DNA from: a virus
Virus record (IMG/VR): IMGVR_UViG_3300030107_001518
Location: 1 to 27,182 of that record
DNA length: 27,182 nt
Reading direction: 5' to 3' (one strand)
Shown: positions 1 to 8,185 of the stretch, piece after piece
Numbering within the stretch: position 1 is the first letter of the stretch
Layout: each line of letters opens with the position of its first letter
Notes under the pieces: model-generated
What the model was told of the DNA's origin: nothing
What the model saw: only the letters and a program-made list of their open reading frames with translations
The model's database searches: none
Position numbers and translations under genes: made by a program

Positions 1-344
1 GTGTGGCCGTTTACCGAAATCACGCGATTGCCAAAGTTGATAAAGTTTACATGGTCATTAGTGCCGACCGTGTAGCTGCCCGATTGCCGTGAGACGTTGG
101 CAAACGATGCCGTGCCAAGTTTAAACAAATCCTGATGGTCGGCGGCAAAGGTATGCACGTCGCCGTCTGATTCAATGAAAGACGCGCCGCCCCTTGGCCG
201 GTTTGACAATGCGCTGCTGGTTGTCGATTGACTTGGAAACGGGGCATAGGTTGCCGCCGTTCGCGGCAGCACGTTAGTCGCCACGGTCGAGCCTGGATTG
301 CCCAGGTCGGCCTGATCTGGCAGAAACGGCCCGAAATTAAACAT
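1..344 (-). CDS. P22 gp10-like tail hub / DNA stabilization protein (partial, N-terminus)
   Basis: The reading frame starts at the ATG at 344-342, overlaps the stop of the adaptor gene as TAATG, and stays open to the left edge, so only about 114 N-terminal residues are present. The translation begins MFNFGPFLPDQADLGNPG and continues with a segment rich in Asn, Pro and Ser (NVLPRTAATYAPFPSQ), then FIESDGDVHTFAADHQDLFKL. No membrane segment or signal peptide is seen. In P22-type phages the gene after the gp4 adaptor is gp10, a tail hub protein that plugs the portal after packaging. I infer the same role mainly from this position and from the opening residues, which resemble other phage tail-hub N-termini. 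An unrelated neck protein is possible. Confidence 0.65.
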   Translation of the reverse strand, partial: MFNFGPFLPDQADLGNPGSTVATNVLPRTAATYAPFPSQSTTSSALSNRPRGGASFIESDGDVHTFAADHQDLFKLGTASFANVSRQSGSYTVGTNDHVNFINFGNRVISVNGH

Positions 345-973
345 TAAAATCCCCGGCTAATGTCGAAGCGTCTGGATTGCGTGAGCGCGGAATCAACTGA
401 CAGGCGTGCCTGACCACGGCTGCGACCGTCCAGCGTGTTCAGTTCAGCAACTACGCCGTCCAAAAGATTAAGGTTTGATTGCACCGACTGCGGGTCTTTT
501 GCCCGCATATAGAAAGCCGCCAGCGTTGAATAGATATAGGCGTCGGGTGAGCTGGTCAAAAGCGCGTTAGTGTTGTCAGTCGCCAGATCAAACTTTTTAT
601 AGAAGCGATGCGTGAACCCATACGCCTGATCCGCCTCACGCTCAAATTGAATAACGCTACCGATGGCGAAATAATGCGGGCGGCCTGATCCGGTCGATGC
701 CGTTTCTTGCAAACTGTAAAGAGACTGCTGCGTGGGCTGGTGGTTGTCGCTGGTGTAGAAAAGGTCGATATGCTCAATGAACCCGGTCGGCAATGCTTGC
801 GTGCTGTCGCCGGCGGATAGCGTAAACGTGGTTGACGTCTCTTGCTGCAATAGCCGCAGCTTGCGGTTTAGGCGTGCCTCACCCCTAGTGATGTAATCCG
901 ACCAATCAATATCCGAACGCGATGTTTCGGTATCCAAGGCCGTCTTTAATTCCGCAAGCGTTGTGATGCTCAT
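344..973 (-). CDS. Head-to-tail adaptor, P22 gp4-like
   Basis: This 209-residue protein starts at an ATG overlapping the stop of the 77-aa gene. The N-terminus (MSITTLAELKTALDTETSRSD) is followed by a helix-rich region with an Arg/Leu pattern (ITRGEARLNRKLRLLQQE), then a beta-rich middle, then an Ala/Tyr-rich helix around residues 145-157 (YIYSTLAAFYMRAKD). This arrangement is typical of gp4-like phage adaptors, which form a ring under the portal after DNA packaging and hold the tail. The gene lies directly downstream of the coat gene and upstream of the gp10-like gene, the order found in P22. P22 gp4 also has muramidase activity; I see no motif that would let me claim that here. Confidence 0.75.
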   Translation of the reverse strand: MSITTLAELKTALDTETSRSDIDWSDYITRGEARLNRKLRLLQQETSTTFTLSAGDSTQALPTGFIEHIDLFYTSDNHQPTQQSLYSLQETASTGSGRPHYFAIGSVIQFEREADQAYGFTHRFYKKFDLATDNTNALLTSSPDAYIYSTLAAFYMRAKDPQSVQSNLNLLDGVVAELNTLDGRSRGQARLSVDSALTQSRRFDISRGF

Positions 974-1206
974 TATTCATACGCCTCATTAACATCAGGC
1001 GTGCTGGGATCGTCGGCAACAAACTTGCCGCCCTTCCGCGCACGTTTCTTGGTCGCTGGTTTCTTGGCGGTTGCTTTCTTGGCAGCAGGTTTCTTTGCTC
1101 CCATCGCCGCTTTCGGGCTGTCGGAATATCCCGACTTGGGCAGATCGTCGGCATCGAATATTTCGCCTTCGCCTGTGCCGTCTTTGTACATCCATACCTT
1201 TGGCAT
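973..1206 (-). CDS. Small basic protein with Lys/Ala/Pro repeats, head region
   Basis: This 77-residue protein has an ordinary N-terminal part (MPKVWMYKDGTGEGEIFDADDLP) and then a histone-H1-like stretch at about residues 37-61 built of AKK, PAAKKA, TAKKP and ATKKRARK units, before an acidic C-terminus. A ribosome site (GTGAGG) lies six bases before the ATG, and its stop overlaps the next start. It sits between coat and adaptor genes, so it is probably made with the head proteins. The basic repeats suggest contact with DNA or RNA, for example packaged DNA at the neck, but that is inference. I do not recognise a named family. Confidence 0.75.
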   Translation of the reverse strand: MPKVWMYKDGTGEGEIFDADDLPKSGYSDSPKAAMGAKKPAAKKATAKKPATKKRARKGGKFVADDPSTPDVNEAYE

Positions 1207-1227
1207 TTTACCTCACTTCAAAGCATT

Positions 1228-1254
1228 GGGAGCCGCCGCCTTGCGACGGCCCCC
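1228..1254 (-). terminator. GC-rich hairpin after the coat gene, no U-tract
   Basis: A 12-bp stem (two G:U pairs) with a 3-base loop lies between the coat stop and the leader of the 77-aa gene. No run of T follows on the minus strand, so it is a poor intrinsic terminator. It is more likely an mRNA-stabilising or partial-attenuation element that keeps coat mRNA in excess over downstream genes. Confidence 0.45.
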
Positions 1255-1261
1255 ATCCGCT

Positions 1262-2482
1262 TTAGTTCATCTGGATACGGCACGCCAATTCGGGGCGCAC
1301 GGTTTTATACCCATAGAGAACGTCAATTCTCGTTGGGAACGTATCAGCAGAAATTGAGTAATCGCGCACGATCCTCATGCTGATGCCATCCATGACCTCA
1401 CGCGCTGAGAAATCAACGCCGTTTGGCATGACCAGATCAGCCGTTGCAAACACGAACGCATCTTTATGATACGCAAGCGACACACCAAAGTCGGCAGCGT
1501 TGCCGATGTCGGTGCTTTGGTCACTTTCGTTTTTGTGCAAGGCTGCGTTGTTCGCAGGCATTGCGCTGACATTTTGCTTTGCGCCGGAACTGTGCAGTGC
1601 CGGAGAGAAGCTCAATGACGTTGCAGAAGTGCCTGCATCGGCAGTGATGACGAACTCTTTGAGTTTGGTTGAGGTCGCCTTGGTTTCGGGATGGACCGCG
1701 TAAACGGAAGCGAAATAGAATATATCGCCTTTTTTCCAGGTGCCTGCGCCCGTATCAACCGTTATGCTGGTCGATCCTTCGGCAATCGTACCCGAATCGT
1801 TTACGAGATAGTCGGCAGTGCCGTCATCCGTACCCGTCGTATGCTGCGGCCACATGGAATTTTCCATGATGTCGGAAAACCCAAACGTGTTACTTGCGAC
1901 GCGGCCTTCACGATAGTTTTTGCTGAGATTGCTCTGATCGTTGTACAGACCTTTCATAGCATCAACCAAGTCAAGGTTGTCTTGCGTGTTCAAGTTCAAG
2001 CAACGCCCGTCATACGGAGCGAGGTTGTCCGTCAGCACTTTTGATGCCTGCAAGACATCGCCCGTGGTGATGGTCGCACCAACGTCGGTCACATGGTTGT
2101 ACACGTCCTTATACATGGACATTGCATCCGATTCGATGTTCGCCGCCAGGACGCTCATCGCAGGCTCAAGAATACGAGAGCCAAAATCGTCAATGTCGAG
2201 TGTAAGGTCGTCACTAGTCCATGTCGTATCGACGCCTTTTTGGGTCGCCACTTGCAAGCTGACGCTGCTTTCAACGACATCCTGCGAGGATAGGGACGCA
2301 CCCGTTCTCACAGTATACTGGTTGGGGAGCCTAATTTTCAGAGTGTCGCCAATCTTGGCTCCAGAACGACCAAAGCTGTCATCATAGGAACGGTTGACCG
2401 TGCCGACGAAATTCAGCTTTTGGTGGAGGATACGCAGCGCCTCACGGGTCACCTGCGTCGGGGTTAAGGTAGTGTTAGCCAT
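1262..2482 (-). CDS. Major capsid protein, P22 coat-like
   Basis: This 406-residue protein (P22 coat is 430) has the features expected of the P22 coat family. The N-terminus is MANTTLTPTQVTREALRILH, followed by KIGDTLKIRLPNQY and a run of Thr/Ser-rich beta segments. The middle reads DVLQASKVLTDNLAPYDGR and LNTQDNLDLVDAMKGLY, and the C-terminus ends with RIDVLYGYKTVRPELACRIQ, a typical ending for the family. It assembles the icosahedral shell around the scaffold. Its ATG is preceded by a GAAGGA ribosome site. It follows the scaffold and portal genes, as in P22. Coat identity rests on fold-level patterns and synteny and is strong. Confidence 0.92.
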   Translation of the reverse strand: MANTTLTPTQVTREALRILHQKLNFVGTVNRSYDDSFGRSGAKIGDTLKIRLPNQYTVRTGASLSSQDVVESSVSLQVATQKGVDTTWTSDDLTLDIDDFGSRILEPAMSVLAANIESDAMSMYKDVYNHVTDVGATITTGDVLQASKVLTDNLAPYDGRCLNLNTQDNLDLVDAMKGLYNDQSNLSKNYREGRVASNTFGFSDIMENSMWPQHTTGTDDGTADYLVNDSGTIAEGSTSITVDTGAGTWKKGDIFYFASVYAVHPETKATSTKLKEFVITADAGTSATSLSFSPALHSSGAKQNVSAMPANNAALHKNESDQSTDIGNAADFGVSLAYHKDAFVFATADLVMPNGVDFSAREVMDGISMRIVRDYSISADTFPTRIDVLYGYKTVRPELACRIQMN

Positions 2483-2503
2483 TAGAAAAGTCCTTCATAA
2501 AAG

Positions 2504-3403
2504 TTAAGCGCGGTTGCGCTTTTCGATTTGTGCATTACGCATCTTCAACCACTCGTTCATCGGCATCTTATCGGGGTCTTTCTTCACGGCGGCGCGTTTG
2601 CCTTTAACCTTCACCGCCGACTTTGGCGGCTCTGCCTTGGGCGCGGCTGCCTTTTGTTTGGCAACCAGCTCGTCGTATTTCCGGGCCTTGTCGATAAGTT
2701 TAACGTGAACAGGGTCAACGATGCTTGCCACAGCTTGCTCGTTTAGCCCTTGGCTTATGCCGTAGGCCGCAATCGTTTGAGCCAACTCTGGCGTCCAGTT
2801 ATCGATCTCTTTTTTCAGAACTTTCTGGCCTTCCTCAACAACCCTTGCGTGCTCTGCACGTTGGCTTTCGAGAGCTTGAGCCTGATTTTGATTGAGTCGA
2901 TTGACAGTCTGCTGACGCTGGTTTTCCAACTCTCTTTTTTGGTGATCAAGAGAGGCGGCTTGCCCAACGTCCTGCTGATAAAGCTCCGGCCAGTTTAAAG
3001 CATTGTATTGCTCTAATTGTTGATCCAAAGCCTTGATTTGAGCAACGTCTTCAAAATGTTGCTGCTGTAGTTCTTGTTGCTGCGTTAGTGCCGCAGCTTG
3101 CGCCTCTAACGACTTCCTCTGTTCCGCCACGGATTGCGTTTTCTGAGTGTAGTCGCTTTGCCGCATGAATGCGTCTTTGAGAACCGGCGGCACTTCAAAC
3201 TCTTGGCCGTCGTATTCAATAGAAACAAATTCGGGAGCCTCTGGCTCGCCTTCTGTTTCTTCTGTCGCCTCTACCTCATCGGCTTCGGCTTCTGTGCCTG
3301 ACACTTCCTCGACTTGCGTTTCCTCTGCCTCAACGGCTTCGGGTGCTGCGTCTTCGGTCGCTAAAGCAAGTTCCGGCTCTGGATTATTTGCTTCGTCTGA
3401 CAT
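2504..3403 (-). CDS. Capsid scaffolding protein
   Basis: This 299-residue protein is placed between portal and coat. Residues 1-60 are extremely acidic (runs of Glu, Asp and Ala). The centre, about residues 85-215, is a long Gln/Glu/Leu-rich coiled coil (for example LTQQQELQQQHFEDVAQIK). The last 60 residues are strongly basic (KVKGKRAAVKKDPDK, then KMRNAQIEKRNRA). An acidic head, helical core and basic C-terminal coat-binding tail is the classic layout of P22-type scaffolds, which drive procapsid assembly and then leave. There is no clear protease motif, so release rather than cleavage is likely. Confidence 0.87.
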   Translation of the reverse strand: MSDEANNPEPELALATEDAAPEAVEAEETQVEEVSGTEAEADEVEATEETEGEPEAPEFVSIEYDGQEFEVPPVLKDAFMRQSDYTQKTQSVAEQRKSLEAQAAALTQQQELQQQHFEDVAQIKALDQQLEQYNALNWPELYQQDVGQAASLDHQKRELENQRQQTVNRLNQNQAQALESQRAEHARVVEEGQKVLKKEIDNWTPELAQTIAAYGISQGLNEQAVASIVDPVHVKLIDKARKYDELVAKQKAAAPKAEPPKSAVKVKGKRAAVKKDPDKMPMNEWLKMRNAQIEKRNRA

Positions 3404-3414
3404 TTAAAAATCTC

Positions 3415-5400
3415 CTAAATTATTGAATTGGGAAGAAACTCCGGGTTTGAGGTGATTTGCTCCGCTTGCAACGGCGGGGCATCTTTCGCGACTTTAGCCA
3501 AGCCTTCCATGCGGTCGGTTTCAGCGCGGTACTTATCAACAACCACTTTCTGCGCATCCAGCGCGACCTTGTTGGCGTCGATCTGATTTTTCTGTTCAAG
3601 CACTGACCGGTCGGCTTGAAGCTGTTGGATGATTGCGGCAGCTTCGGCAAGCTGTGCCTTCATTTGTTCTTTCTCAGGGTCCACACCTTGCAAAGCAGAC
3701 GGGAGCAACTTTTGCAGACGCTCTGCCATCTCTTCCGCGCCCGGCCAATCCAGATTTTTAGCAATGAGGTCTCCTATTATCGGCGCGGCTTGCGGGAACT
3801 GCTGCACCAGCAGCATCATTTGCTCCGCAGCTTCGGCGCGTTGCGTGGTAAATGACGGGCCTAGTTTCACAACCACGTCATATTTGCCCGTCGTCAGGTC
3901 GTAGATGCGCGGCTCTGCCTCGCCCTCACCCTGGATAGGCTGGTTGACCGGCACGCTGCTGGCCTCGTTGTCCTCGCCCAAAACGCGAAGCACTCTGGCC
4001 TCTGTGTAGACGCTGGGAATCAAGTCAACGATAATGCGGCCCGCGTGTCGGATGGCCCGGCTCAGATTGTCAATAAAGTGATAAGTTCCGACATCACCTT
4101 CCTTCTGGCGTGCCGCAATAGCCTTGCCGGAAACTTCTTTGCCCATGTTGCCCAGGCTGGCGTCGAACATGCCAATGACGCTTTTCATGTCGTCGGAGCT
4201 GTTCAGCGCCTCTTGGATAGCACCGGCTGGAACGCCTGCAAAGGGTTGGCGTATGGGGGCCTGACCGCCGTCATATTCCAAGAATGCGTGATTTGTAGAG
4301 TTGGCAGTCGCCCACTTTGCCTGATCCGTATTGAAAGCGCCGACCGGTCCAATCCAAGGAGCCTTTGGAGCCAGTGCGACCAATTCAGCCGCCGCCGTTC
4401 TCCAGAAGTTATACATCTGCTGGCTGTCTTTGGCGAAGTGGATCAGGCTGTGGAAGTTGCGGTTTTCACCGACAACAACCTCCTCGCCGTAGACCGGCAC
4501 GATTGGAATGTAACGGCCCGCCCACTCGATTTCGCTGAGTATCTCGCTGCCCGTGACTACGCACTGCTTGACCTTCATCGTTTTGGTCATGCGGCTTTGA
4601 ACAGGCATGATGCCCGACATTTCCATCAGGTCACGCTGCGTCTCAAAGACATCGGCATCGAGAATTTGGCCGTCTGTCATCAAGATGATTTCGCGGTCTA
4701 CTTCCTCACGGCTCCAGTATTCCGCAACCCGTACCGTGTCGGAAGTGTACCAAAGATTGTCACGTTGCTCGAAGCTCTGGCTTTCAAAGTCGGTCTTTTC
4801 CGCGTCTGGATAGCTGGCCTCAAACTCATCGTGCGTCAGCAGTTCCGTGACAAAACACATATTCCAATCGGAGCTATCCACCGCCGTCGATCGAGGATCG
4901 CGGTAGACGCTAAACGGGTTCATAATGCGGTCGATCTTAATATCACGCTCAAACGTATCGTCGCGTGCGAAATCAATATCGACGCGAAAGTATCCAAAGC
5001 CCATGCTGACCGCATCATCGATGGCGGTTGCATACGCCGCGTCGGCGGAACTGCTGACTTCAATCTGCTTGATCAGGCCGTTCAGCACCTTCGCCGTCTC
5101 AACGTCGGCATTGCTGTCAACGGGATGCACCTTGATTGCAGGCTTGTTCATACGCGCATCATTCACAATCTGGCGTATAAACGTCGGCATCCGATTAACC
5201 GTTAGACACGGGCGGCGGTCGTTCTCACGTTGCCGCTTGACCTCTTCCGGCCACTGGATGCCTTGCCTGCCAAACTCAAGGTCATCCATAGCCTGATGGC
5301 GGTTCTCCGCTTCGGATTCCTCGCAGACCTTAAAGGCCTCGCGGATGTCTTTGAGCTTGTCGTCGCTGTCAGAATAAGATGCCATTTTATATTGATCCAT
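3415..5400 (-). CDS. Portal protein, P22 gp1-like
   Basis: This 661-residue protein (P22 portal is 725) has the family N-terminus: DDLEFGRQGIQWPEEVKRQREND, split by RPCLTVNRMPTFIRQIVNDAR and MNKPAIKVHPVDSNAD, then VSMGFGYFRVDIDF. The C-terminal third is a long Gln/Ala/Lys-rich helix, matching the barrel of P22 portals. It forms the dodecameric ring through which DNA is pumped and ejected. The first ATG at 5400 overlaps the end of the upstream 932-aa gene by 14 bases. A second ATG at 5385, two bases after that gene's TAA and with GGATGG upstream, could be the true start and would remove five residues. Function is secure from motifs and position. Confidence 0.92.
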   Translation of the reverse strand: MDQYKMASYSDSDDKLKDIREAFKVCEESEAENRHQAMDDLEFGRQGIQWPEEVKRQRENDRRPCLTVNRMPTFIRQIVNDARMNKPAIKVHPVDSNADVETAKVLNGLIKQIEVSSSADAAYATAIDDAVSMGFGYFRVDIDFARDDTFERDIKIDRIMNPFSVYRDPRSTAVDSSDWNMCFVTELLTHDEFEASYPDAEKTDFESQSFEQRDNLWYTSDTVRVAEYWSREEVDREIILMTDGQILDADVFETQRDLMEMSGIMPVQSRMTKTMKVKQCVVTGSEILSEIEWAGRYIPIVPVYGEEVVVGENRNFHSLIHFAKDSQQMYNFWRTAAAELVALAPKAPWIGPVGAFNTDQAKWATANSTNHAFLEYDGGQAPIRQPFAGVPAGAIQEALNSSDDMKSVIGMFDASLGNMGKEVSGKAIAARQKEGDVGTYHFIDNLSRAIRHAGRIIVDLIPSVYTEARVLRVLGEDNEASSVPVNQPIQGEGEAEPRIYDLTTGKYDVVVKLGPSFTTQRAEAAEQMMLLVQQFPQAAPIIGDLIAKNLDWPGAEEMAERLQKLLPSALQGVDPEKEQMKAQLAEAAAIIQQLQADRSVLEQKNQIDANKVALDAQKVVVDKYRAETDRMEGLAKVAKDAPPLQAEQITSNPEFLPNSII

Positions 5401-8185
5401 CCGGCATTGTGGCGGTGTATAAGCGTTGGCCTAGAAGGCTATACATTGGGAAGCTGTTTCGATTGCGCGGGGTGCGGCTCAAAAGGCTACGTTGGTCGAT
5501 GTTGCCGCTGCGGTCTTGCAATAGGCTTGGCAGTGCGGCGGTTGCGGGGTTTGCCGCTAACAGGTCTGCACTGTCGGCTTTGGCTGGGTCGAATTTGGCA
5601 AAACGGGAGCGGATGTTTTCAGGGTCAAAAACGGCATAATGCGTTGTTGGGTTGTATCGCCCATAACCAGCCTCGTCAGAGAAGTTTTTAAAAGCAACGC
5701 CTTCAAATCCCTCAGACTCCGCATCTGCTAATATCTTTGATAAACTTATATCGTCAGGGTCGTATTTCGCCCCTTCCATATCCACCGTTTTTAATTTGCC
5801 GCGTAGTTTAGCGGGGATAATATTTTGGCCCCTTAAACTTGTTCCCTGCTCCAAAGTTTCCGCATCAGCCATTAGTTTTTCAGCAGAGTCAAAATCACCC
5901 TTACGCTCTGCCGCATACGATTGATCTATTAAACTTTGAACCTTGCTATCTGTTGCGGCATCGGCATATCCGCTTGCTGTTTCTGGATCATCTGAAAACC
6001 AATAAGCCTTTTTAGCACTTTTTGCCTTTGTAGAGCGGCCTTTTGCCAAAGGCATAAATTCAGTTACTGCCGCATCAGTCCCATGATACGCATCAACATC
6101 AAACCCCATATCCCGCGCCCGTTGCATCCGGCTGGCGGTGTCATCGAGTAATCCCGGCAGTGCGGCGGTTGGGGATTTGTTTGCGCCTAGTTCGATAAAC
6201 GCTCGCACACCTTCAACCGTAGGACGGTCAAAGGTTTTGGACTTCGGGGCAGAGTTTCCGCCTACTGGGTCAACATCAACCGTTAAAGGATTGCCGCTCT
6301 TCCTAAAGTCACTAACGATAGCCTTTAGTTGCTTATCACTTACCTTTTGACCATCAATAATTGAAAAGCCCGTGTCTGGCATATAACGCACCGCGCCAGT
6401 TTCACGCATAAGTTTCTCTGTTGCTGACCACCCAGCGTCATCAATGCCTTTCAAGTCATAAAGCTCTCTATGGTCAACGACTCTGTTTCCACCTAAATAA
6501 TCAGTTTCGCCAGCCTTCGGAACAAAACGATCCCCTTGCTTTTCATAGCCGCCAGCATAGTGCCGACCGCTAAGATCAAGCCTTGTGCCGTCTTGCATGA
6601 TATAACCCGTTTCGTTAGGGCTACGGGTAACACCAAAATAATCTTTTGCCGACTGCGCCAATTCAGCGTTAATGTTTAAATTCTCATTAGGAAAACGCAG
6701 TGCATTGGCTTCGGCCCTTAATTCACTTGAAGTCTTGCCTAACAACCCAGGCAGTGCGGCGGTTGGGGCTTTGTTGGCTCCCAATGTAACGCCGTCGCGT
6801 TCCAGCATCTTGGAGCGGTCGAGAACGTCCTGATCCCAGGTGACGTAGTTGCGGGTGCCATCGTTTATTTTAATTTTAAGGGCGTCAAATTTCGCAGCTA
6901 GCCCCCGCTTGCCTTCCGCCATTTTTCGCACGTCACCAACGGAATACCCCTGCTCTATTTTTTGTAAGAGGTTGTTTAAATCATAATCTTCGGTGTTGAA
7001 TTGTTTTATCGGAGTGCCATCAACGGTCGCCGTGCGGCCCCTGTTGCGACTATCAGCATCGAAATACTTGAGGCCGGGTATGCCAGCTTTGCGGAGAACA
7101 TCACTAGCTAATTTATAATCTGCTTTCTCTGCAAACTTTTCTGGCCCGACTTTGCCCGCCGCGCCTTCAACAAAAGCTGCATAAATGTCTTTTCCCGTTG
7201 GATTGCTAAAGTTAGCCCGACCAGCACTTATATTGCCGCCTAAAGACTCATCAGCTAAAACGCCTAACTCACTTTTCTTAAACTCAGCCCACGCTTTCTG
7301 TATATGCTCTGACTGCTCACTCAACGGCTTGTCATAGTCGAGATACTTGGCAACGTCGGCGTCGGGGATGTCGAGCTTGTAGAGTGCGCCTGATTGTTTA
7401 CTGGTAATGCGGTCTTTATTTTTCAGTAGCCAATCCCTGCCCGCTTTCCAGCCGGACCTAATATCTGCTTCTTGTGGGTCAGAATAAGCGTCAATAAAAT
7501 CTTGCCCCTGCTTTAACGCATCATCAATAATTTTATCTTGTGAAAGGTGCGGCCTAAACCGCTGCACATGCTCGACAAGATTAAGCGCGACATCCCTAGC
7601 ATCATCTAACGTGCGGTCGTCAATCTCATTGACTAGCTGCCCATCTTCAAAAACCTCGGCTTTGCCCTTTTGAAGATTATCCCTATACGACTTCGCAACC
7701 CCAGGCGCTTCCGCACTATAAAACCCATAACCATACGCCTGATGGCCCTCGCCAGTGCCGATCTTGTCCAGCCGTGGCCGTCCATGCGGAAAGTCAGGCT
7801 CCGCTGCAAAACGATGCGGCCCGCCGTGGAATACGTTGGCACCCAAAACAGCACCCTTCGGAGCCGCGCCCGTTGCCGCACTCAACAAGCCGCCCACAAC
7901 CGGCGCATCAATCATAAACTGCGTCATTGCGCCTGGATCAACCGGCGAGACACCCGCAAACATATCGCTGACCTTGGCGGCACCCATTAGTGGGTCATAC
8001 AGCAACCCCGGCATCGCCCACTCCAGGCTACGTTCTTCGGTGATGTCGTCGCCGGGGTCGGTAAACGTGCGGCGACCAGCGGGCAATAATGTCGCACGGT
8101 CAAGCGCCGGGGTGGCGAGTAAAGAGGTCAATGATTGAGCCATCATCGGGTCGGCAAGCAGGCCGCGTGGTAATTGCTCTGCCAT
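5387..8185 (-). CDS. Polyvalent protein with two ADP-ribosyltransferase-like domains
   Basis: This 932-residue protein lies between the large terminase (TAA then ATG, adjacent) and the portal. Domain 1 (about 118-465) has ART-PolyVal features: VFHGGPHRF with His120, AYGYGFYSAEAPGVAKSY, GALYKLDIPDADV, and a late AGIPGLKYFDADSR followed by TRNYVTWDQD. A middle domain (about 500-640) shows YFGVTRSPNETGYIM, LDLSG and VVDHRELYDL, a pattern I know from large phage polyvalent proteins. Domain 2 (about 698-868) repeats the ART plan: DAYHGTDAAVTEF, KAYWFSDDPETASGYA, EGFEGVAFKNF and PTTHYAVFDPENIRSRFA. LPGLL-type linkers stand between the domains. I infer a protein packaged in the virion and injected to modify host targets. 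The long inner part looks AT-richer than the ends. Catalytic activity is not proven by sequence. Confidence 0.8.
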   Translation of the reverse strand: MAEQLPRGLLADPMMAQSLTSLLATPALDRATLLPAGRRTFTDPGDDITEERSLEWAMPGLLYDPLMGAAKVSDMFAGVSPVDPGAMTQFMIDAPVVGGLLSAATGAAPKGAVLGANVFHGGPHRFAAEPDFPHGRPRLDKIGTGEGHQAYGYGFYSAEAPGVAKSYRDNLQKGKAEVFEDGQLVNEIDDRTLDDARDVALNLVEHVQRFRPHLSQDKIIDDALKQGQDFIDAYSDPQEADIRSGWKAGRDWLLKNKDRITSKQSGALYKLDIPDADVAKYLDYDKPLSEQSEHIQKAWAEFKKSELGVLADESLGGNISAGRANFSNPTGKDIYAAFVEGAAGKVGPEKFAEKADYKLASDVLRKAGIPGLKYFDADSRNRGRTATVDGTPIKQFNTEDYDLNNLLQKIEQGYSVGDVRKMAEGKRGLAAKFDALKIKINDGTRNYVTWDQDVLDRSKMLERDGVTLGANKAPTAALPGLLGKTSSELRAEANALRFPNENLNINAELAQSAKDYFGVTRSPNETGYIMQDGTRLDLSGRHYAGGYEKQGDRFVPKAGETDYLGGNRVVDHRELYDLKGIDDAGWSATEKLMRETGAVRYMPDTGFSIIDGQKVSDKQLKAIVSDFRKSGNPLTVDVDPVGGNSAPKSKTFDRPTVEGVRAFIELGANKSPTAALPGLLDDTASRMQRARDMGFDVDAYHGTDAAVTEFMPLAKGRSTKAKSAKKAYWFSDDPETASGYADAATDSKVQSLIDQSYAAERKGDFDSAEKLMADAETLEQGTSLRGQNIIPAKLRGKLKTVDMEGAKYDPDDISLSKILADAESEGFEGVAFKNFSDEAGYGRYNPTTHYAVFDPENIRSRFAKFDPAKADSADLLAANPATAALPSLLQDRSGNIDQRSLLSRTPRNRNSFPMYSLLGQRLYTATMPDGSI

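Noticed and set aside
1001-1357. Plus-strand frame opposite the 77-aa basic gene
   Set aside because: It is the antisense of the Lys/Ala repeats, giving a false hydrophobic protein.
4045-5205. A 386-codon open frame on the plus strand
   Set aside because: It lies wholly antisense to the portal gene, whose protein has clear family motifs. The plus-strand product has biased composition and no recognisable domain.
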